Positions 9,808-20,315 of a DNA stretch of 64,000 bases are shown here, in pieces. The DNA is from Methylomonas sp. (GTDB lineage: Bacteria > Pseudomonadota > Gammaproteobacteria > Methylococcales > Methylomonadaceae): NCBI GenBank assembly GCA_026988155.1, contig JALSLW010000083.1, positions 62,001-126,000 on the forward strand, written 5' to 3'. The notes under the pieces were generated by a model. The model was not told the origin of the DNA. It worked only from the letters and a program-made list of their open reading frames with translations, and did not search any database. Position 1 is the first letter of the stretch. Every line of letters begins with the position of its first letter. Position numbers and translations under genes: made by a program.

Positions 9808-10848
9808 CTATTCGCCTGATAGCTCATCATATTCCAATAGCATATAATGCGCGCCCTCTTTCTTTTTAGAGTTGCCATCATCGCTGAGCAGAAGAAGCCG
9901 CCTTTTTCCGTTAACGGTTACCGGTGCGAGCGATTCTATATTCTTTAAATTAACCCTCTCTGGAAGGTCAATCCGTTCAGGGAACTGGCCAGGGCTCCCC
10001 CGCCAAAACCACAGCTGTGATTTTAACTTCCCATTCTCTCCTTTTACTTCATTGCTTATTAGGTAGCCTTTCAGATGAGTGTCATAATCCAGAGACCGAA
10101 TTCCGCCACCTTTAAGATCCAGAAGAATAACCTTATTGGCAAACCTTGCCCGTTCATTACGTTCAAAAATGCCAACTGGATTTTCTAAAGTGACGAGCAT
10201 GGATTTGCCATCAATTAATGGGGCCCTAAACCCTATTAACAGGCTATTTTGTTCTTTGTCAAAGCTGAATGCTTCTATATTAACGTCATCAAATTTTCTC
10301 TTGTTCTCTAAAACCCCTTTTAAAATACCCGATTCTTTTAAGTGCTTGAGAAATTTCGTATATGAACCGCTATCAAGCATCTTATTTCCGTTAAGCTTGA
10401 ATCGTATTATTTGTTCCCGGCTTTTCTTGCGTTTGCCTTTTACTGTTCGGGAATGAGAGGTTATAGCATAAATGTAGCCATTTGAACTCAGAGTCGCCCC
10501 TTCCAAATCATTGAGCTCTCTTTTAAAAGCCTTAAGCAAAAACTTATCCCTTTGTACATTCTCTAGAATACTGCCATCGGAGCAAATCTCGACAATACTC
10601 AAAGCTGTGGATGATTCATCTTCAATAATGACCAACCTGCCGTCTGGAAGCTGCTGAGCCGCTGAAGGCTCAAAAATATTCTTAAACCTGGAAATGTCTA
10701 CACGCTTGATTTTCACTATTTTATCTCCTAATGCTGGCAGGCAGCCTTCATATGATTTGTTTCCTGACAATGCCAGACCGGAAAACAAAACGCTCCAGCA
10801 TAAAACGGAATAGGAGACTCGAAGCATTTTTAACTCTCTGGCGACCAA
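9808..10848 (-). CDS. Secreted beta-propeller-like protein (DUF3616 / esterase-like phytase type)
   Basis: 346 aa, N-terminal hydrophobic segment; motifs LPDGRLVIIEDES, NIESLAPVTVNGKRRLLLLSDDGN. Confidence 0.5.
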   Translation of the reverse strand: MVARELKMLRVSYSVLCWSVLFSGLALSGNKSYEGCLPALGDKIVKIKRVDISRFKNIFEPSAAQQLPDGRLVIIEDESSTALSIVEICSDGSILENVQRDKFLLKAFKRELNDLEGATLSSNGYIYAITSHSRTVKGKRKKSREQIIRFKLNGNKMLDSGSYTKFLKHLKESGILKGVLENKRKFDDVNIEAFSFDKEQNSLLIGFRAPLIDGKSMLVTLENPVGIFERNERARFANKVILLDLKGGGIRSLDYDTHLKGYLISNEVKGENGKLKSQLWFWRGSPGQFPERIDLPERVNLKNIESLAPVTVNGKRRLLLLSDDGNSKKKEGAHYMLLEYDELSGE

Positions 10849-10904
10849 TGTTTGGACTCACTCTATCCTAAAACAGGGCTGGCCATCAAATGAAGATATA
10901 TATT

Positions 10905-13046
10905 TTAGAAATGGAGGGTTGCTTCTAAATAAAAGCTGCGACTGGCAATCGGAAGGTTTTCTTTATAATACGCAACACCAGGCTCTTTGCCATGTGTATC
11001 AAAAGCATTCCGAATTGATGCTGAAAAATCAACATGCCCAAAAAAACGTTTGCTGTTTAATGTTATATCCACTGTCTGATAATCATTAAGCGGCCTATTT
11101 TCATTGTCCACGGCATTAAGCCTATGTCCAATCCAGTTTAATTGGGTCTGTAACTGCCATTGTGGCAAAAAATTCCATACCATAGATAAATATACCTGGT
11201 GCTCCGGCACATCACGAACACGCCGGTTCAATTCATTATTTCGGGCATATTGCCAGGCATAATTTCCTTTGAAAAGCCATTGCTCATGAAACCTCCAATC
11301 CCACTCAAATTCAGCACCATATGCCGTTTGCCCTGCTGTATTTTCAACAGTTATCACATTCATTTCAGAGGTTTTCGCCCCTATTAGGTTGTCAATCACA
11401 TAGTAATAGACATTACTCGCCAGTCTTAAATTGCTTATGGGCCGATAATCAAATGCGAGCTCGACTGTATCTATGGTTTCAGGCTGAATGTTGGGGTTTC
11501 CACGAAATAACTGGCTGTTTTGCTTTTGTTCTACAAAGCTAGGTGCTCTATAGGCACGGCCATATAGCAGCTTGGCATTCAATTGTTCAGAAACATCCCA
11601 AACCAGTGCAAAACGCGGATTAAATGTGCTGCCAAAGTCAGAATAATTATCATACCGAATACCTGCTGTAAAAGACCAGTCAGCATTTATTTGCCACTCG
11701 TCCTGCAGAGCGACAGACCAGATTGACCGATAAGAATCAGGCAAAGAAATAAAATCTGTTGCAGTGACATCGGTTAAACTCCCATCAATCACATTTTCTG
11801 AGCCGTCGATAACGCTATAACCAAAATTACGCTGCTCTTCAGTCTGTGTCTGTTCATAGCGATAGCCCAGGGTTATTTTTAACAAATGGTTTTCAAAGCC
11901 TTTATACGAGGAACTGGTGTCAAATGAGACTATTTGGCTTTCTATTCCGGTACGCATTCTCATCCCATCAGGGAAAAAAACCAGATTCCCTTTGTCAGAG
12001 TCTATATTACCCTCATTATTAATCGGCAATACAGCCTCCTCTGGGGAAATATGCGCATCTACATTCAGGTTGGCATATAAATAACTCGCATGCACCGAAA
12101 ACTCCCAATTTTCTGCCAGATCTTCAGACGAGTAACGTAAGTCAGCCAAATAGTTTTCATTATCAAACATCCCCTGATTATCTATAGCGCCTCCTGGACC
12201 CGCTCTTAAACCGCCATCAACTGTATTAAATGCCCAAAAGCCAATGTCCCAATGCTTACGCCGCATATTCAGATGTGCATTCCACCGCTCTGCCTGTGTT
12301 TGCATTTCACTGGGGGCCAGTGATACATGGGTGTTAAGCTTTGCATCAAATTGTGATTGCACATCAGAACTGACTACTCTATCGCCATCATTATTATTAT
12401 GGGTATACTGTAATGTGGCGCCAATGTCCCAGCCTTGCCATTCACTGCCATGCATGCCCCAAATACTTTGTGTGTCCCATCTTCCTCCGCGGATGCCCAC
12501 TTCGGTTCCTGCTATGTCTTTTGCCTTTTTTGTTATTATGTTAATTACCCCAGCAAAAGCGTCTGCACCGTATAAAGCAGAGCCAGGGCCTCTGATTACT
12601 TCAATTTGCCTAATTGCTTCGACTGGCAATTCCATGCCCGATAATTTACCCCCTTTAAAAGGCGCCGAAAAACGAGTTCCATTTAGCATTACTAACACTT
12701 GTGCATTAACATCATTGCTAATGCCCCGCATCGAATAAACCGCATCACCCGTAATGCCCTGAATACGAACATGCAGCCCCGGCACTGTTTCCAAAACCTG
12801 ACTTAATTCCGTTGCTCCCATGGTTCTAATTTGCTCGGCAGTTATCACCGTTGTCACTGCAGCAGATTGATAAACCGGCTTTGCCGTACCAGTAGCAATA
12901 CTCACAGGTATATTAGCCAACTGTTCAGGTGACATTTCAAAAAAGACATCCATTTCATCTGCAATAGCCGCCAAATAATAAAATGACATTATGACAGCAG
13001 TACAAACCTGTCTATATAATCTATTGACTGCTTTTATTTTATCCAT
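10905..13046 (-). CDS. TonB-dependent receptor
   Basis: 713 aa. Plug motifs VLETVPGLHVRIQG, VEVIRGPGSALYGADAFAGVINIITKKA (IEVIRGPGSALYGADAFAGVINIITKKA in the ORF); terminal beta-barrel strand ending in F. Confidence 0.92.
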   Translation of the reverse strand: MDKIKAVNRLYRQVCTAVIMSFYYLAAIADEMDVFFEMSPEQLANIPVSIATGTAKPVYQSAAVTTVITAEQIRTMGATELSQVLETVPGLHVRIQGITGDAVYSMRGISNDVNAQVLVMLNGTRFSAPFKGGKLSGMELPVEAIRQIEVIRGPGSALYGADAFAGVINIITKKAKDIAGTEVGIRGGRWDTQSIWGMHGSEWQGWDIGATLQYTHNNNDGDRVVSSDVQSQFDAKLNTHVSLAPSEMQTQAERWNAHLNMRRKHWDIGFWAFNTVDGGLRAGPGGAIDNQGMFDNENYLADLRYSSEDLAENWEFSVHASYLYANLNVDAHISPEEAVLPINNEGNIDSDKGNLVFFPDGMRMRTGIESQIVSFDTSSSYKGFENHLLKITLGYRYEQTQTEEQRNFGYSVIDGSENVIDGSLTDVTATDFISLPDSYRSIWSVALQDEWQINADWSFTAGIRYDNYSDFGSTFNPRFALVWDVSEQLNAKLLYGRAYRAPSFVEQKQNSQLFRGNPNIQPETIDTVELAFDYRPISNLRLASNVYYYVIDNLIGAKTSEMNVITVENTAGQTAYGAEFEWDWRFHEQWLFKGNYAWQYARNNELNRRVRDVPEHQVYLSMVWNFLPQWQLQTQLNWIGHRLNAVDNENRPLNDYQTVDITLNSKRFFGHVDFSASIRNAFDTHGKEPGVAYYKENLPIASRSFYLEATLHF

Positions 13047-13544
13047 GAGAAAACTAAAAACAACATTTTAAGCCGTTGGTTATATTTGTTAAGAACGAAT
13101 GCTCATTTGCAACTTACCGTAGAAAACAGGGATTCGTTTTGTCTTTTGCATTGAAAGTAAAAACACGAATTTTTTTAAAACAATTGAAGCACTCTAAAAA
13201 GCATTTAAGCTACCCGCTCAAATTAGGAGCGGCCACAAATAAAATACCTTTAAATGAATTTTTGGTCAGCTAAACGAAATTAGTTTTAGTGCCTGCCAAG
13301 TCAGCGTAATTAAAAAGGCCTCTCTTTGACTAAGCAAAAACCTTCCATTTATGGCGCAACATCAAGAAATAATTGAAAAAATGTTTAACTTTCTGGCATT
13401 CTATCATATCCCTGCGAAAGTAGGCTTTCGTTTCCTAACTTTCTTAAGGGACAACGAAAGGTGGATAGCGTGCAGCTGGGCGCAGATTAATAGCTTGTGC
13501 TAGAAATCATAACCCAACTGATCTTTCTAGTATTGCCCGGGGAA

Positions 13545-14105
13545 TTAGTCTTTATAGGCAGAAGCTAGGTTGGAAAATAAAACTTTACTCATTCCTGATA
13601 TTTTCAAAAACTTTTCCAATTCTTCTGCCAGGCTGGATTCCTGATAAGATTGCTGCATTGTCAATAAAGAAAAGCCAGTGGCGGCATTAATTGCAGATAA
13701 GACTTTTGAGCACTTATCAGGGCTATCCCCAAACAGGCTAATCACCACCGGAATTAACTGGCTATTAATCAGAGTCATGCCGCCTGACATAAATTCAACA
13801 GGCAGTTTAACTTTGACATGAACATCACCCACCTTATACATGCTCTCTGTATAGCTGGTATCAAAATCATTAATAAACAGCCCTTCTAGCCACTGGGTAT
13901 GCATTGCTCTCAATGCATCAATTCTGCCCTCTAAAAAAGGTTTTGTTTCAGGAATTGAGCTTAGCTGCGAATAAAAACTTTCAGTAACTGTTTTCAAACT
14001 GGGGATTATTTGCGGCCCTATCTCCTGCAGCAATTCTTCATATTCGGCCGTCAGCCCCGTAAATGATTTGGCATACTGGGTTAATTGATCAAAATCGTGC
14101 GACAT
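13545..14105 (-). CDS. Stand-alone protoglobin / globin-sensor-domain protein
   Basis: 186 aa, globin-coupled-sensor-like: MHTQWLEGLF...VGDVHVKVKLPVEFMSGGM with candidate proximal His; no output domain. Confidence 0.75.
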   Translation of the reverse strand: MSHDFDQLTQYAKSFTGLTAEYEELLQEIGPQIIPSLKTVTESFYSQLSSIPETKPFLEGRIDALRAMHTQWLEGLFINDFDTSYTESMYKVGDVHVKVKLPVEFMSGGMTLINSQLIPVVISLFGDSPDKCSKVLSAINAATGFSLLTMQQSYQESSLAEELEKFLKISGMSKVLFSNLASAYKD

Positions 14106-14340
14106 ATACTATTTTCTCCTAAGTAAATACTAAGACACCTGGAAACACATCCTCCCACCTTGCATATTTTATGATCATGATGCTTTGCAATTTGAGCGGG
14201 ATGCTTATTTCCAATTGCCTAACTAACATTCATCTTTAATATTAGTAGATAAAAACTGACAGACACTCTTTATATTTATAATTAATGATATTATATTCTT
14301 AGTTAAATACTGGGTTATTATTTTTTATCGGAGTCTTACT

Positions 14341-15432
14341 ATGACACAAATAACAAAAGCAGATGTGCAAGAGCTGCTTAAAACACTTATCGACCCTAAC
14401 GTTGAAGCTGACTTGGTGTCAGCCAAGTCAGTGAAAAACATTGCCATTGAAGGTGGCAATATTAATATAGCTATTGAATTAGGCTATCCCGCCAAAAGCT
14501 ATGAGACTATTTTAAAAAAATCCGTTATAGAAAAGCTGCAGAACATTCCTGGTACAGAAAATATTACTGTAGATATTACATCAAATATTATTTCCCATTC
14601 TGTACAGCAAAGTTTGCAGCCCATTGCCAATGTAAAAAATATTATTGCAGTTGCCTCAGGCAAAGGCGGCGTTGGCAAATCTACCACTTCGGTAAACTTG
14701 GCTTTGGCTTTAGCTGCCGAAGGTGCAAGGGTTGGCATTCTTGATGCCGATATTTATGGGCCAAGCATTCCTACTATGCTGGGTCTATCGGGCCATCCTG
14801 CCAGCGATGATGGCAAAACGATGAACCCCAAAATTTCATTTGGAATTCAGACCATTTCAATAGGCTATCTGATAGAACCTGATCAGCCAATGATTTGGCG
14901 GGGACCAATGGTAACCAATGCTCTTCAGCAATTATTGAAAGATACCAATTGGGACAATATTGACTATCTAATTGTTGACCTGCCTCCGGGTACAGGTGAC
15001 ATTCAATTGACCCTTGCCCAGCAAATTCCTGTGACTGGCGCAGTGATTGTCACCACCCCGCAAGATATTGCTTTGATTGATGCACAGCGTGGCTTAGGCA
15101 TGTTTGAAAAGGTCAATGTCCCCGTTCTTGGCATTATTGAAAATATGAGCACACACATTTGCAGCAATTGCGGTCATGAAGAAGCTATTTTTGGCCAAGG
15201 CGGCGGTGAAGCGATGGCTAAGAAAAACAATATTGAATTGCTGGGTTCCCTGCCTTTAGATATTCATATCCGTGAATTTGCCGATTCGGGCAGGCCTACA
15301 GTTGCGGCCGACCCAGAAGGCAAGTCTAGTGAAATTTACAAATCAATTGCCCGCAAGATGGCTGGAAAACTGGCATTGAAGGGCAAGGATTACAGCAGTA
15401 AATTCCCTAATATTGTTATTCAGAATACTTGA
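14341..15432 (+). CDS. Mrp/ApbC family Fe-S carrier ATPase
   Basis: 363 aa. VASGKGGVGKSTTSVNLALAL deviant Walker A, IVDLPPGTGDIQLTLAQ, C-terminal CxxC (CSNCGHEE). Confidence 0.93.
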   Translation: MTQITKADVQELLKTLIDPNVEADLVSAKSVKNIAIEGGNINIAIELGYPAKSYETILKKSVIEKLQNIPGTENITVDITSNIISHSVQQSLQPIANVKNIIAVASGKGGVGKSTTSVNLALALAAEGARVGILDADIYGPSIPTMLGLSGHPASDDGKTMNPKISFGIQTISIGYLIEPDQPMIWRGPMVTNALQQLLKDTNWDNIDYLIVDLPPGTGDIQLTLAQQIPVTGAVIVTTPQDIALIDAQRGLGMFEKVNVPVLGIIENMSTHICSNCGHEEAIFGQGGGEAMAKKNNIELLGSLPLDIHIREFADSGRPTVAADPEGKSSEIYKSIARKMAGKLALKGKDYSSKFPNIVIQNT

Positions 15433-15564
15433 TCATTTACCCTTTGTACTTTGCTGTTTAACTTGCCCGTACCGAATGTAAATAGTTAGCAATTGAACTA
15501 ACAAATATGTGACATAAAATTCACAAAGTACAAAAAAAATAACTCGCCTCCATTTCTACAACAG

Positions 15565-15609
15565 AAAATAGGCTATATGGCACACTCAATGCGCCATATA
15601 ACCTATTTT
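15565..15609. terminator. Strong inverted repeat with T-tract between mrp and TonB receptor
   Basis: AAAATAGGCTATATGGC / GCCATATAACCTATTTT: 17-bp stem, one mismatch, 11-nt loop, followed by T's. Confidence 0.6.
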
Positions 15610-15735
15610 TTACGATACATACAGAGCCATAAGAACGTAAGTTATTGAATTATAAAATATAATTTATTGGAACAAAAATTGCTTTTGTTTTTTTACAACA
15701 TTTTGTTGCATAACAGTATAAAAACAAAGGCTACT

Positions 15736-17955
15736 ATGAACTCAAAATCCACACTTTTTTTATTCTGCCTGCTTCCTAGCATGTCAGTTTATGCCGAACC
15801 CGAAGGGGATATCCATCGGGGTGAAGATATGGTTATCACCACTGGGCATAAGTTATTCCCCAATACTACGATTGCTACGCCTAGTTTTGGAGTCTCTAAG
15901 GAAGATATAGCAAAAACCAACCTAATCAGTGCCGAAGACGCTCTTAAAATGGCTCCTAGCGTACAGGTGAGAAGAAGGTTTTATGCAGATACAAATGGCG
16001 TTACGGGTATTAGAGGATCTAATCCTTTCCAGACAAACCACTTCAATGCATATGTTGATGGCATTCCTATTCATAATCCAGTGCAGACCCGTTTTAATGG
16101 TGCTCCGAAATGGAATATTATTGCGCCAAATGCAATAGAGACTTCAACAGTTTTCTACGGTCCTTATTCTGCAGAACATAGATCTGCTTTTGGCGGTACA
16201 TTTGATTTGAAAACGAGATTACCAGAAGAGTTTGAAATGAGCATGGAGGTAACAGGCATTATCCAAGATTCCAATCTTATGGGGCAGGAAGAGGTGCTCA
16301 CAGGACATAAGGAATTTCTCTCCGCAGGTAATCGTTTTGGCAATTGGTTAGTTTACGGTTTTTACAATCATCTGGAAAACGAAGGTCAAGCACAATCTTT
16401 TTCTACCAAATCGTCAACTCCTGATAACACCACTGGCTCTTTCAGACAGGACGACATTAAAAACAACAAAAGATACATTACCGGTGATAGAGGGCTAAAT
16501 GAAAACCTTACCGATTTATATGAACTAAAAATAGGGTATGACTTTAACCCTGATTTAAGAGGATTATTTACCATTGCTTTTGAAGATACAGAAAGAGTGA
16601 GCAAAGGCAGAACCTATTTAACCGATAGCACAGGAAATGCTGACTGGGTATCTGCCGGAAGTAGCGGCAAGATGAAAGATTCCGATAATGAAAGAAAAAC
16701 CTTAATGTATGGTTTTAATTTGTCAGGTAAATTAACTGATAATTGGGATATTGATACAACGGCCAGTTTTTTTGATGCCTTTAAAGATCAAACCATTACC
16801 TCAAATTTTAGCCACAATGACCCGCGATATGCAACGGACAAGGAAGGAGATGTTAAAGATATCGATGTTTGGTGGGCGGACTACAGTATAAAGCTAGCCA
16901 CTCAAAACCTATTCGGCAGAGACGATCTAGGCTTTATGGCCGGCTATCAATTTAATCATTCATTCTTGGACATAGATAAACATGAAATCAATGAAAATGG
17001 CACACACACAAATAGATTGCTAGATGCAGATGGTGGCTCAACTGAAATTCACAGTGCTTTTATGCAAGCAGACTGGGACTTCATTGAGAACTGGAATATT
17101 ATGGCCGGTTTTCGCTATGATTATTGGTCCGCAAGCAGAGGACATATAAATAACAGCGACCTCCCTGATAGAGACGCATCTCGCATTTCACCCAAAGCGT
17201 CCTTAGCTTTTACCCCTACGAATGAACTAAGCCTGCGATATTCATTTTCTAAAGCTTATCGTTTTGCGGTGGCTGAAGAATTGTTTAACAGCTCTAAAAG
17301 TGTTAATGTCGAAAATATCTCTGATCCAAACTTGGCCCCTGAAACGGGTTACTTCCATGACTTTAACATTCGGTACGAGCTTGACCAAGGTTACACCAGT
17401 GTTTCATTTTTCTACAATGAAATTGAAGATGAAATTCAAAGCACCTCCATTTTATTAAATGATGGCAATGAAAAAAGGCAAACTCAAGGTATTGGTAAAA
17501 CCGAGACCATTGGGATTGAAATGGTTTACCAGCAAGATTACATTATGGATTTACCGATAGGACTATCTTTGAATGGAACATGGCTGAATAAAGAGATTAA
17601 AGAGAATCCAAAAAATCCAAAATTTGTCGACAAGGAATGGACTAGAGTACCAAAATGGAGAGCCAATGCTACATTAACTTACCATGCAACTTCTAATTGG
17701 GATAACATTGTTTCCTTACAGTACAGGAGCAACGAGTTCAATAAGGCGGATAATTCTGACACGAACCCCAAAGCCTATGGAGGTGTGGGCGAGCATGTAC
17801 TGGTTAATATCAAATCTGATTATAAAATGGATGTTGGCAATGATATGACGGCTAAATTTTCTGTGGGTATTGACAATCTTCTTGATGAGGAATATTACGA
17901 ATTTCACCCGTACCCTCAGCGAACATTTTTTGCAACTATTGGATTAGATATCTAA
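15736..17955 (+). CDS. TonB-dependent receptor
   Basis: ORF 15667..17955; the ATG at 15736 gives a signal peptide (MNSKSTLFLFCLLPSMSVYA). Plug and barrel features, final strand RTFFATIGLDI. Confidence 0.88.
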   Translation: MNSKSTLFLFCLLPSMSVYAEPEGDIHRGEDMVITTGHKLFPNTTIATPSFGVSKEDIAKTNLISAEDALKMAPSVQVRRRFYADTNGVTGIRGSNPFQTNHFNAYVDGIPIHNPVQTRFNGAPKWNIIAPNAIETSTVFYGPYSAEHRSAFGGTFDLKTRLPEEFEMSMEVTGIIQDSNLMGQEEVLTGHKEFLSAGNRFGNWLVYGFYNHLENEGQAQSFSTKSSTPDNTTGSFRQDDIKNNKRYITGDRGLNENLTDLYELKIGYDFNPDLRGLFTIAFEDTERVSKGRTYLTDSTGNADWVSAGSSGKMKDSDNERKTLMYGFNLSGKLTDNWDIDTTASFFDAFKDQTITSNFSHNDPRYATDKEGDVKDIDVWWADYSIKLATQNLFGRDDLGFMAGYQFNHSFLDIDKHEINENGTHTNRLLDADGGSTEIHSAFMQADWDFIENWNIMAGFRYDYWSASRGHINNSDLPDRDASRISPKASLAFTPTNELSLRYSFSKAYRFAVAEELFNSSKSVNVENISDPNLAPETGYFHDFNIRYELDQGYTSVSFFYNEIEDEIQSTSILLNDGNEKRQTQGIGKTETIGIEMVYQQDYIMDLPIGLSLNGTWLNKEIKENPKNPKFVDKEWTRVPKWRANATLTYHATSNWDNIVSLQYRSNEFNKADNSDTNPKAYGGVGEHVLVNIKSDYKMDVGNDMTAKFSVGIDNLLDEEYYEFHPYPQRTFFATIGLDI

Positions 17956-17976
17956 GTTTTTAGTTTCAACCTACCT

Positions 17977-18008
17977 AAAAAGCCTCCTTGTTTGGCAAGG
18001 GGGCTTTT
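17977..18008. terminator. Rho-independent terminator after TonB receptor
   Basis: AAAAGCCTCCTTG-TTTGG-CAAGGGGGCTTTT stem-loop with T-run. Confidence 0.75.
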
Positions 18009-18041
18009 CTATTTAATGACAATAATAAAATGGTTTTTGTG

Positions 18042-19280
18042 ATGAAAAAACAATTATTTTTTATCCCACTTTTATTGATTAATTTTACTGCCTGTTCAAT
18101 TAATCCCAAAACTGAAGTTTCTGCCGCTCAGCATGCAAAAGCACCTACCTCTAAACATAAAAAACACGGCCATAAAAAATCAAATGATGGCGTTATCAGT
18201 GTAGATATTGTTAACAGCAATAATCGTCTTCATCTCCTGACTGGAAAGCTATTACAAGGAAAAAAAACGCTTTGGTATCAAAATAGCAATGATGGCGGTA
18301 AAAGCTGGTCATCTGCAGTTAAAGTTTTAAATGAAGATAATATTGCGGTAAAAATGACGCGTGGCAATGATGCACAAATTGCAGCTCAAGGGGATAATAT
18401 AGTTATCACCTGGACAAAATATGATCCAAAAAGCCGTTTTAAGGCTGGAGCAATGCAAGCAGCCCGTTCTACTGACGGCGGCTTGCATTGGCAATATTCA
18501 GCGGCGCCGCCTGACTGGAAAAAAGGGCCTCATGGCTTTATTGATATGGCTGCCGATAATCATGCCATGCATGCTGTCTGGCTGGATAGTCGCGTTAAAA
18601 ATCCAGGCATTAAGGCAACCCAGGGACTGCGATATTCAATATCTACCGATGGCGGGCTAAGCTGGCAGAGCAATAAAACATTAGATAGTGTGAGCTGTTC
18701 TTGCTGCTGGAATACAGTCAAAACTGATGCTGATGGCAAGGCCTACGTGCTATACCGAGACAAACAGCCCTCCGATATGTCAATAGGGGTTATTAATAAT
18801 CAGCAGCAATGGCACTATCTAAGCCATGTAGGGGCATTTAACTGGCAATTTGACGGCTGCCCTCATATAGGCGGCAGTGTGGACTTCCAGAATGCAGCAG
18901 GCAATAAGCGGATGCACTCCGTTGTTGGAACCGGGCACCCAGACCATCTAGGTGTGCATTACTTATATTCAGATGATGGAGGTAAAAACTGGTCTACACC
19001 CCTGCCTCTGGGTACTGAGTCAGCTATTCATGCCGATATTGCCGCCCATGATAACGGTTGGGTAATCGCCATTTGGGATATGATGACCGAAAATGGCTTG
19101 GTGGTTTTTAAAGCAGAATCTAAAAACCGAGGTAAAAACTGGTCAGCTTCAGAGCAAATATCCACCACTAATATGAGGGCAAGCCATCCTCGTATCGTTA
19201 AAACCAAAAAAGGTTTTTTTGCAGTCTGGACAGAAAGCAACGGTCAAGAAACAACACTGGCAACTCAAGTGTTTTATTAG
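18042..19280 (+). CDS. BNR/sialidase-fold secreted lipoprotein-like protein with CSCC motif
   Basis: Start MKKQLFFIPLLLINFTACS (lipobox-like TAC). Repeated Asp-box-like SNDGGKSWS, STDGGLHWQ, STDGGLSWQ, SDDGGKNWS; cysteine motif SCSCCW. Confidence 0.75.
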   Translation: MKKQLFFIPLLLINFTACSINPKTEVSAAQHAKAPTSKHKKHGHKKSNDGVISVDIVNSNNRLHLLTGKLLQGKKTLWYQNSNDGGKSWSSAVKVLNEDNIAVKMTRGNDAQIAAQGDNIVITWTKYDPKSRFKAGAMQAARSTDGGLHWQYSAAPPDWKKGPHGFIDMAADNHAMHAVWLDSRVKNPGIKATQGLRYSISTDGGLSWQSNKTLDSVSCSCCWNTVKTDADGKAYVLYRDKQPSDMSIGVINNQQQWHYLSHVGAFNWQFDGCPHIGGSVDFQNAAGNKRMHSVVGTGHPDHLGVHYLYSDDGGKNWSTPLPLGTESAIHADIAAHDNGWVIAIWDMMTENGLVVFKAESKNRGKNWSASEQISTTNMRASHPRIVKTKKGFFAVWTESNGQETTLATQVFY

Positions 19281-19282
19281 CC

Positions 19283-19404
19283 CATGTCATCAAGTTAGGA
19301 CTTATTAAGCTTAGAGACGGGGCTTTAGCCCCGTATTTGTAGGGACTAAAGTCCCTGCTCCGAATATTTTAAGTACCCAGGTAAAATTAATTTAACGCCA
19401 TTGT
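19283..19404. repeat. Dispersed element family C, copy 2 (CCCC/GGGG double hairpin; one end altered)
   Basis: GGGGCTTTAGCCCC and GGGACTAAAGTCCC palindromes as in the copies at 635-755 and 31818-31936. Confidence 0.65.
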
Positions 19405-19412
19405 GAGGCGGC

Positions 19413-19727
19413 CTATTCCTCAGGTACGTAAACAAAAGAACCGTCTTTCATTCGATAGGCAACACCTGCTTTACTGCCTTCACCTTTCCCTATGGCATCT
19501 GATGCTTTATATCGTTCTATTTTTTCGCCTTTTTTAATCACCATTTCCATATTGGCTTCACCTGGGTTTTTTATAATGGTGACGGTCTCTTCATTAAACG
19601 GGTTAAGCGGGTTTTTAACAATGATAATAAGCAATGTTGCAATTAACATTAAAAACACATCAATTAAATTAATCACCGATAACATAGGGTTTAATTCTTC
19701 ATCTTCATCTAAAATTTTTAAGCCCAT
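19413..19727 (-). CDS. DUF2149-family membrane protein (HmuV-like / ExbD-like partner)
   Basis: 104 aa: MGLKILDEDEELNPMLSVINLIDVFLMLIATLLIIIVKNPLNPF; start overlaps the stop of the MotA/ExbB gene. Confidence 0.75.
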   Translation of the reverse strand: MGLKILDEDEELNPMLSVINLIDVFLMLIATLLIIIVKNPLNPFNEETVTIIKNPGEANMEMVIKKGEKIERYKASDAIGKGEGSKAGVAYRMKDGSFVYVPEE

Positions 19728-20215
19728 CAGTTTGCTCCCAATTGTTTTTCTATTTCGACCAGCTCTTCAGCAAACCAGCGCTTTTTAACAGTAGCAACGA
19801 AAAATGTTAAAGAGGCTGCGGCTAAACTAATCGTTACAGCTGTAAACGCAACCCCCAAATGCTCACCCATGGCATAAGTGTTATTTTCTTCTAAAGCAAC
19901 TAAAGCCGGGCCCATGGGAATCAATGTTGCAATCAAGCCTAACATGGGCGTAAGGCGGGTGACGATTCTTACCGTTTCCAGTTTTTTCAGTGCGTAAACT
20001 TCTACTTCATTTAGACTGACTGACTTCTGAGTAAGAAAGTAGTTTAGTATTGGGTAGCCAGGCTGGATCTTTTTTTGTAGAGTATTTTGATGCCTTAACC
20101 ATAATAAGGCACCCATTCTGCCCGTCTCCACAATGCCATAAATAAAAGAAAGATAGATGCCTATTAATACAGGTTGCAATAGGACTTGTGAAACTTGGTA
20201 GGCTAAATTTTCCAT
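19727..20215 (-). CDS. MotA/TolQ/ExbB-type proton channel family protein (HmuU-like)
   Basis: 162 aa; RIVTRLTPMLGLIATLIPMGPALVALEENNTYAMGEHLGVAFTAVTISLAAASLTFFVATVKKRW. Confidence 0.82.
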   Translation of the reverse strand: MENLAYQVSQVLLQPVLIGIYLSFIYGIVETGRMGALLWLRHQNTLQKKIQPGYPILNYFLTQKSVSLNEVEVYALKKLETVRIVTRLTPMLGLIATLIPMGPALVALEENNTYAMGEHLGVAFTAVTISLAAASLTFFVATVKKRWFAEELVEIEKQLGAN

Positions 20216-20242
20216 GATTATATAAATTTGTAATAAAGATCA

Positions 20243-20315
20243 TCATTCCCATGCTCTGCGTGGGAATGCAGTTTGTGATGCTTCTGCGTCACGGAATGAG
20301 CTACCACGAGAACGT
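20243..20315. repeat. REP-like palindromic sequence
   Basis: ATTCCCATGCTCTGCGTGGGAAT and GAACGTGGGAACC. Confidence 0.4.

Noticed and set aside
12244-12738. 164-aa + strand ORF
   Set aside because: Entirely antisense to a well-supported TonB-dependent receptor; no recognisable domain.
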